Assembly: GCF_002979775.1 (NCBI RefSeq)
Contig: NZ_PCPR01000013.1
Coordinates: 62,001-126,000 of the forward strand
DNA: 64,000 nucleotides
Reading direction: 5' to 3'
DNA from: Arthrobacter sp. MYb23
Lineage (GTDB): Bacteria; Actinomycetota; Actinomycetes; Actinomycetales; Micrococcaceae
The position numbers were made by a program, and so were the translations under genes. Below the pieces are notes generated by a model. The model worked only from the letters and a program-made list of their open reading frames with translations. It made no database searches and was not told the DNA's origin. Shown here piece after piece: positions 43,639 to 52,036 of this stretch; within the stretch, counting starts at the first letter, position 1; each line of letters starts with the position of its first letter.

Positions 43639-44495
43639 CTGCCGTTCTGGAGCCTGGCATTCTTAGCCGTTCCCGGCGCCGTGGGCGGATCCCATGGATT
43701 GTCGTTGCATGCTCATCAGTAATCTTCGTGGTTGTGCTGTCTGCATTCCTGGGAAGCATGTTGGTCCCGCTGAACCCTGACGCCCAGGACACAGCCCTGG
43801 GGATGTCCGGTCCAAGCGGTGCGCACTTGCTCGGCACAGACCAGTTGGGTCGCGACATTTTCTCCAGGCTGATTGTGGGTTCTCGAACAGCTATAGTAGG
43901 GCCGGCCATTGTGGCCTTGAGCTCGATGATAATCGGTGATCTGCTCGGTTTGTTTGCGGGTTATCGCGGCGGCTGGGTCGATTCGCTCATTATGCGATGG
44001 GTGGATTTGATGTGGTCGATCCCGGCGCTGTTGCTCATCATCGTTGTCGCCGGCGCGTTCGGCGGCGGGTATTGGCTCGCGATCGGCCTGTTGATCGTGC
44101 TTATCGTGCCCCTGGACGTGAGGGTTGTCAGAGGAGCAACAATCGAGCAGATGCCACGACCGTATGTTGAGGCGGCGAGGACCCTCGGTGTGCCGGGTCG
44201 CCGGATCCTGTTGTCGCACATCTGGCCCAATGTTGCACCGGTGGCGGTCGCCAACACCTTTTTGATCTTTGCAACCTGCCTGGTGTCACTTTCCGGGTTG
44301 TCCTACCTCGGGTTGGGTGTCAGCCCAGGGACCCCGGACTGGGGTTTGATGCTTGCCGAGAATCTCAGCCTTCTGTTTGTGAGTCCACTGGCGGCCCTCG
44401 CCCCCGGTTTGATGATCGTGCTGACCGCTGCGTCCACGAACATCTTGGGCGACTGGGTCTACGAGCGACTGTCCGAGAAGGGTGTGTCCCGATGA
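43635..44495 (+). CDS. ABC importer permease (DppC type)
   Basis: 286 residues with the N-terminal DppC region (LLGTDQLGRDIFSRLIVGSRT) and the coupling loop YVEAARTLGVPGRRILLSHIWPN. Heterodimer partner of the upstream permease. ATGA overlaps at both ends. Confidence 0.92.
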   Translation: MTAVLEPGILSRSRRRGRIPWIVVACSSVIFVVVLSAFLGSMLVPLNPDAQDTALGMSGPSGAHLLGTDQLGRDIFSRLIVGSRTAIVGPAIVALSSMIIGDLLGLFAGYRGGWVDSLIMRWVDLMWSIPALLLIIVVAGAFGGGYWLAIGLLIVLIVPLDVRVVRGATIEQMPRPYVEAARTLGVPGRRILLSHIWPNVAPVAVANTFLIFATCLVSLSGLSYLGLGVSPGTPDWGLMLAENLSLLFVSPLAALAPGLMIVLTAASTNILGDWVYERLSEKGVSR

Positions 44496-46354
44496 CCAGC
44501 GCAGAGATCTTTGAACAGCCAACGAAACAGGTAACGATGCCACTACTGGACGTCACGGGGCTGTCCATCGTCCACAAGACAGCCAATGCCACAAAGACTG
44601 TCGTGTCCGGAATCGATCTATCGATCTCCCCAGGGGAAATGATCGCAATCGTCGGTGAAAGCGGTAGCGGCAAGTCGATAACCGCGAAAGCGATCATGGG
44701 GCTGCTGCCGACGGGACTTATTCCATCCGGGACTGTTTCGTATGGGGGAACGAACCTCCTCAGCCTCGATGAACGGGATCGACGGCTGATGCGGGGCAGC
44801 GAGATCGGCATGATCCTTCAGGATCCTTTCACGATGCTCAATCCGGTGATGCGCTGTGGCAAAATTCTGGCCGAGTCATTGTCGCCCGAGTTCGCCAAGC
44901 GTTCGCGTTCGGAAAAACGGCAAGAGGCCATTCGCCGGCTGGCCGAGGTAGGTATTCACGATCCATCGGTCGTCGACCGATACCCCTTCCAGTTATCTGG
45001 CGGTATGCGCCAGCGCGTGGCTATTGCCGCCGCTCTTGCCCGTGACCCAAAGTTACTGATCGCCGATGAGCCATCCACAGCGCTGGATGTCACCACCCAG
45101 CGGGAGATTCTGGCGCTCATTAAGGAGATACAGCGCACGCGTGGCATGGGTGTCATGCTGATCACCCATGATCTTCGCTTGGCCTTTGGCACTTGTGATC
45201 GGGTCCATGTTCTGTACGCGGGATCGCTTCTGGAGGTTGCGCCGTCGGTTGAGTTCGAGCATGAACCGCTGCATCCCTATAGCCACGGACTGTTGCTTTC
45301 CGAGCCGCCAGTGGACCGAAAGCTTCACGAGATGCTCTCGATTCCCGGGTCCGTCCCGGACCCCGATGATGTCACGGGTATGTGCTCATTCGCGCCCAGG
45401 TGCCAGTGGGCGTCGGCGGTATGTCGTGAGGGAACACCTGCCTTGGTACAGATCGGCACCGATCGGTTGTCCAGGTGCGTACGAATTGATGAGATTCGCG
45501 ATGAGATGGTCCAGCTCCGCAAGCGCATTCAAGCAGAGGCGACCGAGGCCGTCTCGGAGCCGGACTCGCCTGTAGAACCGCTCGTCCGAGTCCGGGACGT
45601 CTACAAGCAATTCAGCAGTGGCAAACTGTCCGTCCGAGCGCTGGACGGAGTGTCCATCGATATCAGTGATGGTCAGAGCGTTGGTATCGTCGGCGAATCC
45701 GGCAGCGGGAAGACGACACTAGCCCGCATGCTCATTGGCCTAGAGACCGCATCGGGCGGGGAGATCGAGATCTGCGGCATCCCGACCACGGACTGGTCGA
45801 AGCTGAGCCGCCGGGATACCAGCCGGTTGCGGAGCACCGTGCAGATGGTGTTCCAGGACCCCTATTCAAGCCTGAACCCCAAACGCAGCATCGGATGGAC
45901 GCTGCAGGAGGCAATCAGGACCCACGACCCGAAGGCACGGAACATCGCTGCCCAAGAGGCAGAACTGCTAAAAACTGTAGGCCTGCCACCTGAGTACGGA
46001 CAGCGCAAGCCGGTAGGACTTTCGGGAGGTGAGCGCCAGCGAGTCGCAATCGCACGTGCTCTGGCGGCGCAGCCCCAACTGCTGATTTGTGACGAGTCAG
46101 TCTCTGCCCTGGACATGTCGGTCCAGGCACAGATCCTCAACCTGTTCGGAAAAATCCGAGCCGAGAGGGGGCTAGGTTACCTGTTCATCACCCACGACCT
46201 AGCAATCGTTCGACAAATATCTGACTACGTCTACGTGATGCACCGCGGCCGTGTTGTCGAGAGCGGACCCACGAAGGAAGTCCTCGAACAACCGGCAGAT
46301 CCCTACACCCGGAAGCTGATCACTTCGACGCCACAATCCAGCGACTGGCTCTAG
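44492..46354 (+). CDS. Fused double ATPase of ABC importer (DppD-DppF)
   Basis: 620 residues carrying two complete nucleotide-binding domains. The first has Walker A GESGSGKS at 55-62, LSGGMRQR and LLIADEPSTALD, plus a C-terminal region with Cys residues (GMCSFAPRCQWASAVCREG) that in DppD proteins binds an iron-sulphur cluster. The second starts near residue 370, with Walker A GESGSGKT near 401, LSGGERQR and LLICDESVSALD. Fusion of both ATPases is known in this family. Confidence 0.93.
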   Translation: MTSAEIFEQPTKQVTMPLLDVTGLSIVHKTANATKTVVSGIDLSISPGEMIAIVGESGSGKSITAKAIMGLLPTGLIPSGTVSYGGTNLLSLDERDRRLMRGSEIGMILQDPFTMLNPVMRCGKILAESLSPEFAKRSRSEKRQEAIRRLAEVGIHDPSVVDRYPFQLSGGMRQRVAIAAALARDPKLLIADEPSTALDVTTQREILALIKEIQRTRGMGVMLITHDLRLAFGTCDRVHVLYAGSLLEVAPSVEFEHEPLHPYSHGLLLSEPPVDRKLHEMLSIPGSVPDPDDVTGMCSFAPRCQWASAVCREGTPALVQIGTDRLSRCVRIDEIRDEMVQLRKRIQAEATEAVSEPDSPVEPLVRVRDVYKQFSSGKLSVRALDGVSIDISDGQSVGIVGESGSGKTTLARMLIGLETASGGEIEICGIPTTDWSKLSRRDTSRLRSTVQMVFQDPYSSLNPKRSIGWTLQEAIRTHDPKARNIAAQEAELLKTVGLPPEYGQRKPVGLSGGERQRVAIARALAAQPQLLICDESVSALDMSVQAQILNLFGKIRAERGLGYLFITHDLAIVRQISDYVYVMHRGRVVESGPTKEVLEQPADPYTRKLITSTPQSSDWL

Positions 46355-46433
46355 AACCACTAGTAACGTCCCGCGATGAGGCAACAACACCATCACCCAA
46401 AATAGTCCCTCCAATACGTGAAACGAGAATGTC

Positions 46434-47999
46434 ATGCGTAGAGTGCTTGCGACCGCAACGGCTGCGATAATTGCCGTGTCAGGCCTGAGCGCCTGTTCAG
46501 GCTCACCACAGGCAGCAACACCAACACAAGGCGGAGTTGTCCGCATCGGAATGGTCGGCAGCACGAGCACAGTCGATATTGTCGACTCGCAGATTGCCCC
46601 GCTCATTTCGAGCGCGAGCCTAGAGAACCTTGTGCAGCTCAAGGCTGACGGCAGCCTTGAGCCACGGCTCGCCGAGAAGGTGGACAATCCCAGTCCCACC
46701 GTCTACGTCTATCACCTCCGCCCAGGCGTGAAGTTCTGGGACGGGCAGGAGCTGACGGCTGATGACGTCGTCTACTCCCTCGAACGCTACCGGGATCCAG
46801 CCTCATACACGTCGGCGAAATACAAGTCAGTGTCCACCATCGAGGCAACTGACAAGAACACTGTCACCGTGACGTTGAAGGCACCCGATTCGAACTGGCC
46901 AACTCAAGCGTCAATGTTCTCCTCCCAGATCTTCCAAAAGAAGTTCTACGAGGACCACAAAGACAACTTCGGAAACCCCGGAACGCTCCTAATGGGAACC
47001 GGCCCCTATGAGATCACCAAATTGGACCCGACAACAGGCGCTGAGTTCAAGGCCAACAAGAACTACTGGGGCGGAGACGTAAAATTCGACAAGCTCGAGA
47101 TCAAGTTCTTTGACACTGAAACCAACGCAGCCCTCGCTCTGCGGGCCAAATCAATTGACCTGGTGCCCAGCGTCTCAAACGTGACAGCCTTCGAGTCGAC
47201 CTCCCAGGCGAATATCGTCAGCGGCCCAAGTTGCTCCATGGGCTTCTTTGCGATGAACACCCAGTCGGGCCCGTGGAGCGACGTTCATGTACGTCGAGCT
47301 GTCGCCCACGCGTTGAACCGGGACGCTTTCGTCAACGACGTCGGCGGTCGCGCCGATCCCATTACGACATTCATTCCCCCGAACTCGCTGTCCACGATTG
47401 CATCGGCAGACAAGATCGACGCGATGATCAAATCACTCCCTCAGTACCCGCACGACCTTGATGCGGCCAAGGCCGAACTGGCCAAGTCGGCCTACCCTGA
47501 CGGCTTCACGGCAGAGTTGCCAACCACTGATTTCTCCAACAACGTCACCGGGTCCCAGATCGTCGCGGACCAACTCGGCAAGATCGGCATCAAGCTCACG
47601 GTGAAGAGTGAAACCATCGCGAAGTGGGTCGCCGGAGTGGGCGCTGCTGCCAAGGACCGCCCGGCCATCTACACGGCTGGTGGAGGCTGCACACCCACAC
47701 CCGGGTACATGCCGTCGTACTGGCTGGGCTCGGCAGGTTTGGCTGAGGGCGGTGGCAACCTGGCCGCGTACGGCCCGGAGTCGGTGGACCGCATCATCAG
47801 CCAAGCTTCTCAGGCCACCACGCCGGAAGCTCAGTTTGATTCATACACCGAACTTTTGAAGCAGTTGGGTACAGACGTACCGTACGTCCCCCTGATGGCG
47901 CTCAATGGCAACCTCGGCATCGCATCGGGATTCGAGTGGACGTCCTATCACCAGCCATGGTGGAACGAGGCATGGCCGTTGAATATCACACGCAAATAG
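46434..47999 (+). CDS. ABC importer substrate-binding lipoprotein (family 5)
   Basis: 521 residues. Signal peptide and lipobox SGLSACSG, then SBP family 5 features: LVQLKADGSLEPRLAEKV, YVYHLRPGVKFWDGQELTADDVVYSLER, MGTGPYEITKLD. Starts 79 bp after the ATPase stop, so it may have its own ribosome site in a common transcript. Ligand unknown. The following dipeptidase-like gene suggests a peptide or amide. Confidence 0.92.
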   Translation: MRRVLATATAAIIAVSGLSACSGSPQAATPTQGGVVRIGMVGSTSTVDIVDSQIAPLISSASLENLVQLKADGSLEPRLAEKVDNPSPTVYVYHLRPGVKFWDGQELTADDVVYSLERYRDPASYTSAKYKSVSTIEATDKNTVTVTLKAPDSNWPTQASMFSSQIFQKKFYEDHKDNFGNPGTLLMGTGPYEITKLDPTTGAEFKANKNYWGGDVKFDKLEIKFFDTETNAALALRAKSIDLVPSVSNVTAFESTSQANIVSGPSCSMGFFAMNTQSGPWSDVHVRRAVAHALNRDAFVNDVGGRADPITTFIPPNSLSTIASADKIDAMIKSLPQYPHDLDAAKAELAKSAYPDGFTAELPTTDFSNNVTGSQIVADQLGKIGIKLTVKSETIAKWVAGVGAAAKDRPAIYTAGGGCTPTPGYMPSYWLGSAGLAEGGGNLAAYGPESVDRIISQASQATTPEAQFDSYTELLKQLGTDVPYVPLMALNGNLGIASGFEWTSYHQPWWNEAWPLNITRK

Positions 48000-48031
48000 A
48001 ACCAGCCTTACAAAGAAGAGGTAGTTGAGAA

Positions 48032-49042
48032 ATGACTGGAAACGTTGATTTCGCTTTCAAGGATGCGGTGGTAGTCGACGCGGTTTGCGAGTTCGACTAT
48101 TGGCGCGATCACTTGGACCTATGGAAGGCGGGCGGCACGAGTGTCAGCGTAGTCACTGTGTCAGCTTTGGGGGCCGCGCGCGAGGCTTTATTTGCCTTCG
48201 GTCGATGCCTTGAGTTCATTCGGAATACGCCAGGCTTGCGGTTGGCAACCTCTGTAGAGGAGATTCGGGCAGCGAAGGCAGCCGGCGAAATGGCTGTGGT
48301 GTTCCACTTCCAAGGGACCAGGCCGTTGGAGTTCGAGCCGTCTCTGATCGAGGCCTACTACCGCATGGGGCTGCGTATTGTTCAGGTCGCGTACAACCGT
48401 CGCGGAGTCATGTGTGACGGTTGCGAGGAGCCAGAGGACGCAGGACTGAGCAAGCTGGGACACACGATGCTGGCGGAGTTGAACCGACTCGGCATCCTCG
48501 TGGACATCAGCCACACCGGCTGGCGTTCGGCGCTGGAGGTCGTTGAAGCATCAACCGCACCCGTCATCGCATCCCACTCGAATCCGCATGCAGTGCATGC
48601 GAGCACCCGCAACATTCCCGACGAAGTTATTAAGGCCGTCGCGGCAAGCGGGGGCGTCATAGGAATGAACGGGCTGCCGTTCTTCGTCGCCGCAGATCCA
48701 AAACCGACTTTGGACCAGTTCATCGACCACATGGTCTATGTAGACAACCTAGTGGGCGCCGGTCACGTTGGGCTCGGGATCGACTACTGCCGCGGCACTC
48801 AGGTCGACAATAAGGCGCTCTTGACGATGGAGGACTATGAGGGGCTGGTGAAGTCCCAGATATGGAGCCGCGAAACCTATGCACCTCCGCCCTTCTACTT
48901 CCCCGATGGTCTCGGCCAAGGTGGACCGACCGGAATGCCGCGACTTGCAGATCGAATGCTCGAACGCGGATATACCGGTGATGAAGTGAGCGGAATTCTT
49001 GGCGAGAACTGGCTGCGGGTATACGGCCAGGTCTGGAAGTAG
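48032..49042 (+). CDS. M19-family (renal dipeptidase-like) hydrolase with altered metal site
   Basis: 336 residues. The fold is that of M19 membrane dipeptidases: LVDISHTGW, APVIASHSNPHAVHASTRN, GGVIGMNG and HVGLGIDY are all present, giving the two ligand histidines and the late aspartate. The N-terminal HxD motif expected as DGHND reads DAVCEFD, and the bridging glutamate expected in an EG pair reads FQG. At least part of the binuclear zinc site is therefore not canonical, and the substrate may differ from dipeptides. No signal peptide. It follows the binding-protein gene by 32 bp, so it probably processes the imported compound. Confidence 0.82.
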   Translation: MTGNVDFAFKDAVVVDAVCEFDYWRDHLDLWKAGGTSVSVVTVSALGAAREALFAFGRCLEFIRNTPGLRLATSVEEIRAAKAAGEMAVVFHFQGTRPLEFEPSLIEAYYRMGLRIVQVAYNRRGVMCDGCEEPEDAGLSKLGHTMLAELNRLGILVDISHTGWRSALEVVEASTAPVIASHSNPHAVHASTRNIPDEVIKAVAASGGVIGMNGLPFFVAADPKPTLDQFIDHMVYVDNLVGAGHVGLGIDYCRGTQVDNKALLTMEDYEGLVKSQIWSRETYAPPPFYFPDGLGQGGPTGMPRLADRMLERGYTGDEVSGILGENWLRVYGQVWK

Positions 49043-49163
49043 TCTGTTCGGGCCCGCGACCAGGTTCTCGGTGTATATGCCGATTCCGGTCGCGGGCTCC
49101 GTGGGTTTCTCATCGAGGGACCCGAACCTTGTCCTGAAGAATGACCATATGCATGGCTAACCA

Positions 49164-49186
49164 ATAGTTGGTACTGCATGTATTCT
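49164..49186 (+). promoter_or_regulatory. Second regulon motif before the thiolase gene
   Basis: ATAG then TTGGTACTGCATGTATTCT, ending 36 bp before the thiolase start. Shares the 13-mer TGGTACTGCATGT exactly with the site at 51798. Confidence 0.6.
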
Positions 49187-49222
49187 TAAAGAGATTTATA
49201 GACCGCCATAGATTGGATAAAC

Positions 49223-50371
49223 ATGAATCGCGTTGCCATCGTCGCCGGCGTCCGCACTCCCATTGGGAAGATGGGCAAGGCTTATCGCGACGTACACCCC
49301 GTAGATCTGCTTGGTACCTCGCTCAAAGGCGCTGTAGCTGCCGCAGGAATCGACCCTGCTGAAGTTGACATGGGCTTTATGGGCGCAACCGGGCAAATAG
49401 GAGGCCAAGCGCAAAACGTGGGGCGTAACGCCTGGCTGGCAGCTGGGTTCCCGATGAGCGTACCTATCACCACATTGGACGCGCAATGCCCCTCGAGCCA
49501 GCTCGCTACGCACCTCGGAGCTGCGTCGATCATCGCGGGAGACGCTGCCGTGGTTATTTGTGGCGGGGTGGAGTCGCTGACCCGTGTTCCAACGAGGCTC
49601 AATGAAACAGTCGGCGAGGATAGTCCGATCTCGCCGAGTCTGAGAGCCCACTGGGACATGCCTCATCAGGGCGAGTCGGCTGAGCGGGCGGCAGAGAAGT
49701 ATGGCATCACTCGAGCTATGTGCGACGAGTATGGTGTGCGCTCACATCTCGCAGCCCATGCCGCCTGGGAGCGCGGCAGCTTTGACAACGAGATCGTGCC
49801 GGTCAAGGTTGACGGTGTGACGCTCTTGCATCGCGACGAAGGCGTCCGTCCTGACTCAAGCGTGGAAAAGGCACAGGCCCTGACCTCGGTTTACCGCGAA
49901 GACGGCGTGAACAACGCGGCCAACTCCAGCCAGCTCTCCGACGGGAGTGCCGCAATAATTCTCGCCTCGGAGGAAGCCTGTGAGCGTCTCGGCTTGAAGC
50001 CCCTGGCTTGGATCCGGTCAACGACCTGGGTAGGCAATGACCCTGACATCATCTTCGACGGACCCAATGATGCCACCGAGAAGATCCTTAAGCGCACGGG
50101 ACTCACGCTCGACGACATGACGTTGATCGACATTCATGAGGCGTACGCAATCCCCGTCCTTATTTGGTTGAAGCACTATGGTGTGGATGTTGATCGAGTC
50201 AATCTTGATGGGGGCGCGATCAGTCTTGGGCACCCCTTTGGGGCGACAGGTGCGCGGCAGCTGCTCCACCTCGCTCATGCGCTGCAAGCCGCCGGCGGTG
50301 GACTTGGCCTCTCAACGATGTGTGGTGGCGGCGGCTTGGCAACTGCGACGATCATCGAATCAGCCAACTGA
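49223..50371 (+). CDS. Thiolase (acetyl-CoA acyltransferase family)
   Basis: 382 residues. Nucleophile C89 in TLDAQCPSSQ, then an IHEAYA segment (family NEAFA or HEAFA), the GGAISLGHPFGATGAR histidine, and a second catalytic cysteine in MCGGGGLATA. It cleaves a 3-ketoacyl-CoA to acetyl- or propionyl-CoA plus a shortened acyl-CoA, fitting the ligase and SDR nearby as part of a beta-oxidation-like sequence. Confidence 0.92.
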   Translation: MNRVAIVAGVRTPIGKMGKAYRDVHPVDLLGTSLKGAVAAAGIDPAEVDMGFMGATGQIGGQAQNVGRNAWLAAGFPMSVPITTLDAQCPSSQLATHLGAASIIAGDAAVVICGGVESLTRVPTRLNETVGEDSPISPSLRAHWDMPHQGESAERAAEKYGITRAMCDEYGVRSHLAAHAAWERGSFDNEIVPVKVDGVTLLHRDEGVRPDSSVEKAQALTSVYREDGVNNAANSSQLSDGSAAIILASEEACERLGLKPLAWIRSTTWVGNDPDIIFDGPNDATEKILKRTGLTLDDMTLIDIHEAYAIPVLIWLKHYGVDVDRVNLDGGAISLGHPFGATGARQLLHLAHALQAAGGGLGLSTMCGGGGLATATIIESAN

Positions 50372-50448
50372 TCCGGCCTGTTCAACGGTGCACGCCCCGA
50401 CTGGTCGGCGGTTATGACGACTTCTGATGATTTGGTTGGTGCTAAATA

Positions 50449-50491
50449 ACGCAAGACGCTCGGCTGGTTCTTCCAGTCGAGCGTTCTGCGT
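50449..50491. terminator. Stem-loop downstream of thiolase
   Basis: Long imperfect hairpin: ACGCA..ACGCTCG.CTGG, loop TTCTT, CCAG.CGAGCGT..TGCGT. No T-tract follows. Lies 78 bp after the thiolase stop. Confidence 0.55.
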
Positions 50492-50748
50492 GGTGATCCA
50501 TTGCGCTTCTGAGCGACGGGCTCGGTGCCGACGACGAAAGAGCCGTGTCGGCGGACACTTTTTGGCCCCTGGGGCCTTGTGAGTGTTCCTTTGAAGCGTG
50601 CAGGCAGGCTGGCGGGCCTACAGGAGCAGGCATGCAGTTCGTTTATCGCGGTAAGTCTGTCGATGGAACAAAGCGGACTGGGCAGAGAACGCCGCACCCG
50701 CCTGCCCGGAGGGGTCGGATTCTTCGTCATGACCGAGTAGTCCGTGAG

Positions 50749-50779
50749 CATAACCTGCCTGCGCCGGGGGCAGGTTATG
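50749..50779. terminator. Hairpin with 11-bp perfect stem
   Basis: CATAACCTGCC (50749-50759) and GGCAGGTTATG (50769-50779) around a GC-rich loop, between the convergent thiolase and SDR genes. No T-tract. Confidence 0.5.
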
Positions 50780-50885
50780 GAATGTGTTGACCGGGTGCGC
50801 GTTGACGGTGAGGGTAGAGCCTGCGCGCCGCGAAATACTGCAACTAGTGCGTCGCGCTTTAGTCGGTAGGCAGTCAGGCAACGCT

Positions 50886-50928
50886 GCGGTCGTTGCAACT
50901 TCCAAATTTTTGGTGTTGCAACGACCGC
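50886..50928. terminator. 43-nt near-perfect palindrome
   Basis: Outer arms GCGGTCGTTGCAAC (50886-50899) and GTTGCAACGACCGC (50915-50928), inner arms CCAAA and TTTGG. It sits 46 bp past the SDR stop (minus strand) and could end transcription from both sides. The octamer GTTGCAAC is itself a palindrome and occurs in both arms. Confidence 0.55.
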
Positions 50929-50974
50929 TTCGGCCTGCCGTCAACTATCTGGTCCGGGAGGGCTTGTTATGGAG

Positions 50975-51724
50975 TTAGCGCGGAGACATGCGCAAAGCTC
51001 CGTCCATGCGGATGGTCTCGCCGTTGATGTAGTCGTGGCCGACAAGGAACTCGACAAGCTGCGCAAATTCGTCGGGGCGACCCAGCCGCTTCGGAAAGGG
51101 GACGCCGGCTGCCAGATTCGTCCGATACTCGTCGCTGACGGTCGCCATCATCGGTGTCTCTATTACTCCTGGAGCGATCGTGTTGACCCGGATGCCGTGC
51201 TGGGCAAGATCGCGTGCTGCCGGAAGGGTCATTGCAACGACTCCACCTTTGGATGAGGCGTAAGCGGCTTGGCCGATCTGACCTTCGAAGGCCGAGATTG
51301 ATGCCGTGTTCACCACGACGCCTCGAAGACCGTCTTCGAGTTCTGGTGTCTGCGCAATTGCCTCGACAGCGAGTGCCATCACATTGAAGGTGCCAATGAG
51401 ATTGACCTGGACTACCTGAGTGAAAAGCCCCAGGTCGTGAACCCCGGTTTTGCCCAGGACGCGGGCGGAGGGCCCGATGCCGGCACAGTTAACCACTGTG
51501 CGAAGTGGACCCTCGGTGGCGGCGCGATCAACTGCGCTTCGTACTTGGTCAGGGTCTGTAACGTCAGCTGCCAGGTATGTGACGCCTGAGATTGCTGGCG
51601 CATCAGACACGCTGCGATCAAGGGCGAACACGCGTGCCCCTTGTTGGGCCAGTCTGGCGGTCGTGGCGGCCCCGAGGCCGGAGGCTGCTCCGGTCACAAT
51701 GACAGCGGTGTCGTTGAGTAGCAA
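50975..51724 (-). CDS. SDR, 3-hydroxyacyl-CoA dehydrogenase type-2-like
   Basis: 249 residues from the TTG at 51724, chosen because AGGAG lies 5 bases upstream; the ATG at 51793 would add 23 residues that fit no SDR. Cofactor motif [14 protein letters not shown] acidic residue for NAD preference, NCAGIG, and YASSK. The sequence style ([22 protein letters not shown]...) and length match HSD10-like enzymes acting on 3-hydroxyacyl-CoA. In context it would oxidise the hydroxyacyl-CoA before thiolysis. Confidence 0.85.
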   Translation of the reverse strand: MLLNDTAVIVTGAASGLGAATTARLAQQGARVFALDRSVSDAPAISGVTYLAADVTDPDQVRSAVDRAATEGPLRTVVNCAGIGPSARVLGKTGVHDLGLFTQVVQVNLIGTFNVMALAVEAIAQTPELEDGLRGVVVNTASISAFEGQIGQAAYASSKGGVVAMTLPAARDLAQHGIRVNTIAPGVIETPMMATVSDEYRTNLAAGVPFPKRLGRPDEFAQLVEFLVGHDYINGETIRMDGALRMSPR

Positions 51725-51796
51725 GGTAGCTCCTATTTTTTGGGTCAGGTTTTGGGTCAGGCGGTTACACGCCATTAATACTATGGTTGCCATTCA

Positions 51797-51813
51797 ATGG
51801 TACTGCATGTAAT
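51797..51813. promoter_or_regulatory. Second regulon motif between SDR and ligase operon
   Basis: ATGGTACTGCATGTAAT, 72 bp upstream of the SDR start on the other strand and about 220 bp before the acyl-CoA ligase. Exact 13-base match to the thiolase site. Confidence 0.6.
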
Positions 51814-51914
51814 ATTCATCACTAGGGGCGAAGCGTGTGAGCCCGGCCGAAAGCCCGCCTATTGACGGTGCGCCCGGCACCCTGAACTAATCTGAACACG
51901 CGGATCGAGGAGCG

Positions 51915-52034
51915 ATGACAAAGCCATTAAGCGACACTTTTGCCAAGGCCCGGGGGAAGTTCCTGAGCGTGGTTGACGAACGAGGCGCTTCGCTGATCTC
52001 TGCTGTGCACCCCAACGGGCAGGACGCCCAATAG
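51915..52034 (+). CDS. 39-residue ORF preceding the acyl-CoA ligase
   Basis: ATG with GAGGAG directly upstream, encoding MTKPLSDTFAKARGKFLSVV and 19 more residues, ending 2 bp before the ligase ATG. Good ribosome site and tight coupling suggest translation. It might be a leader or coupling ORF for the ligase, or the stub of a truncated gene. No family recognised. Confidence 0.4.
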   Translation: MTKPLSDTFAKARGKFLSVVDERGASLISAVHPNGQDAQ

Positions 52035-52036
52035 AT

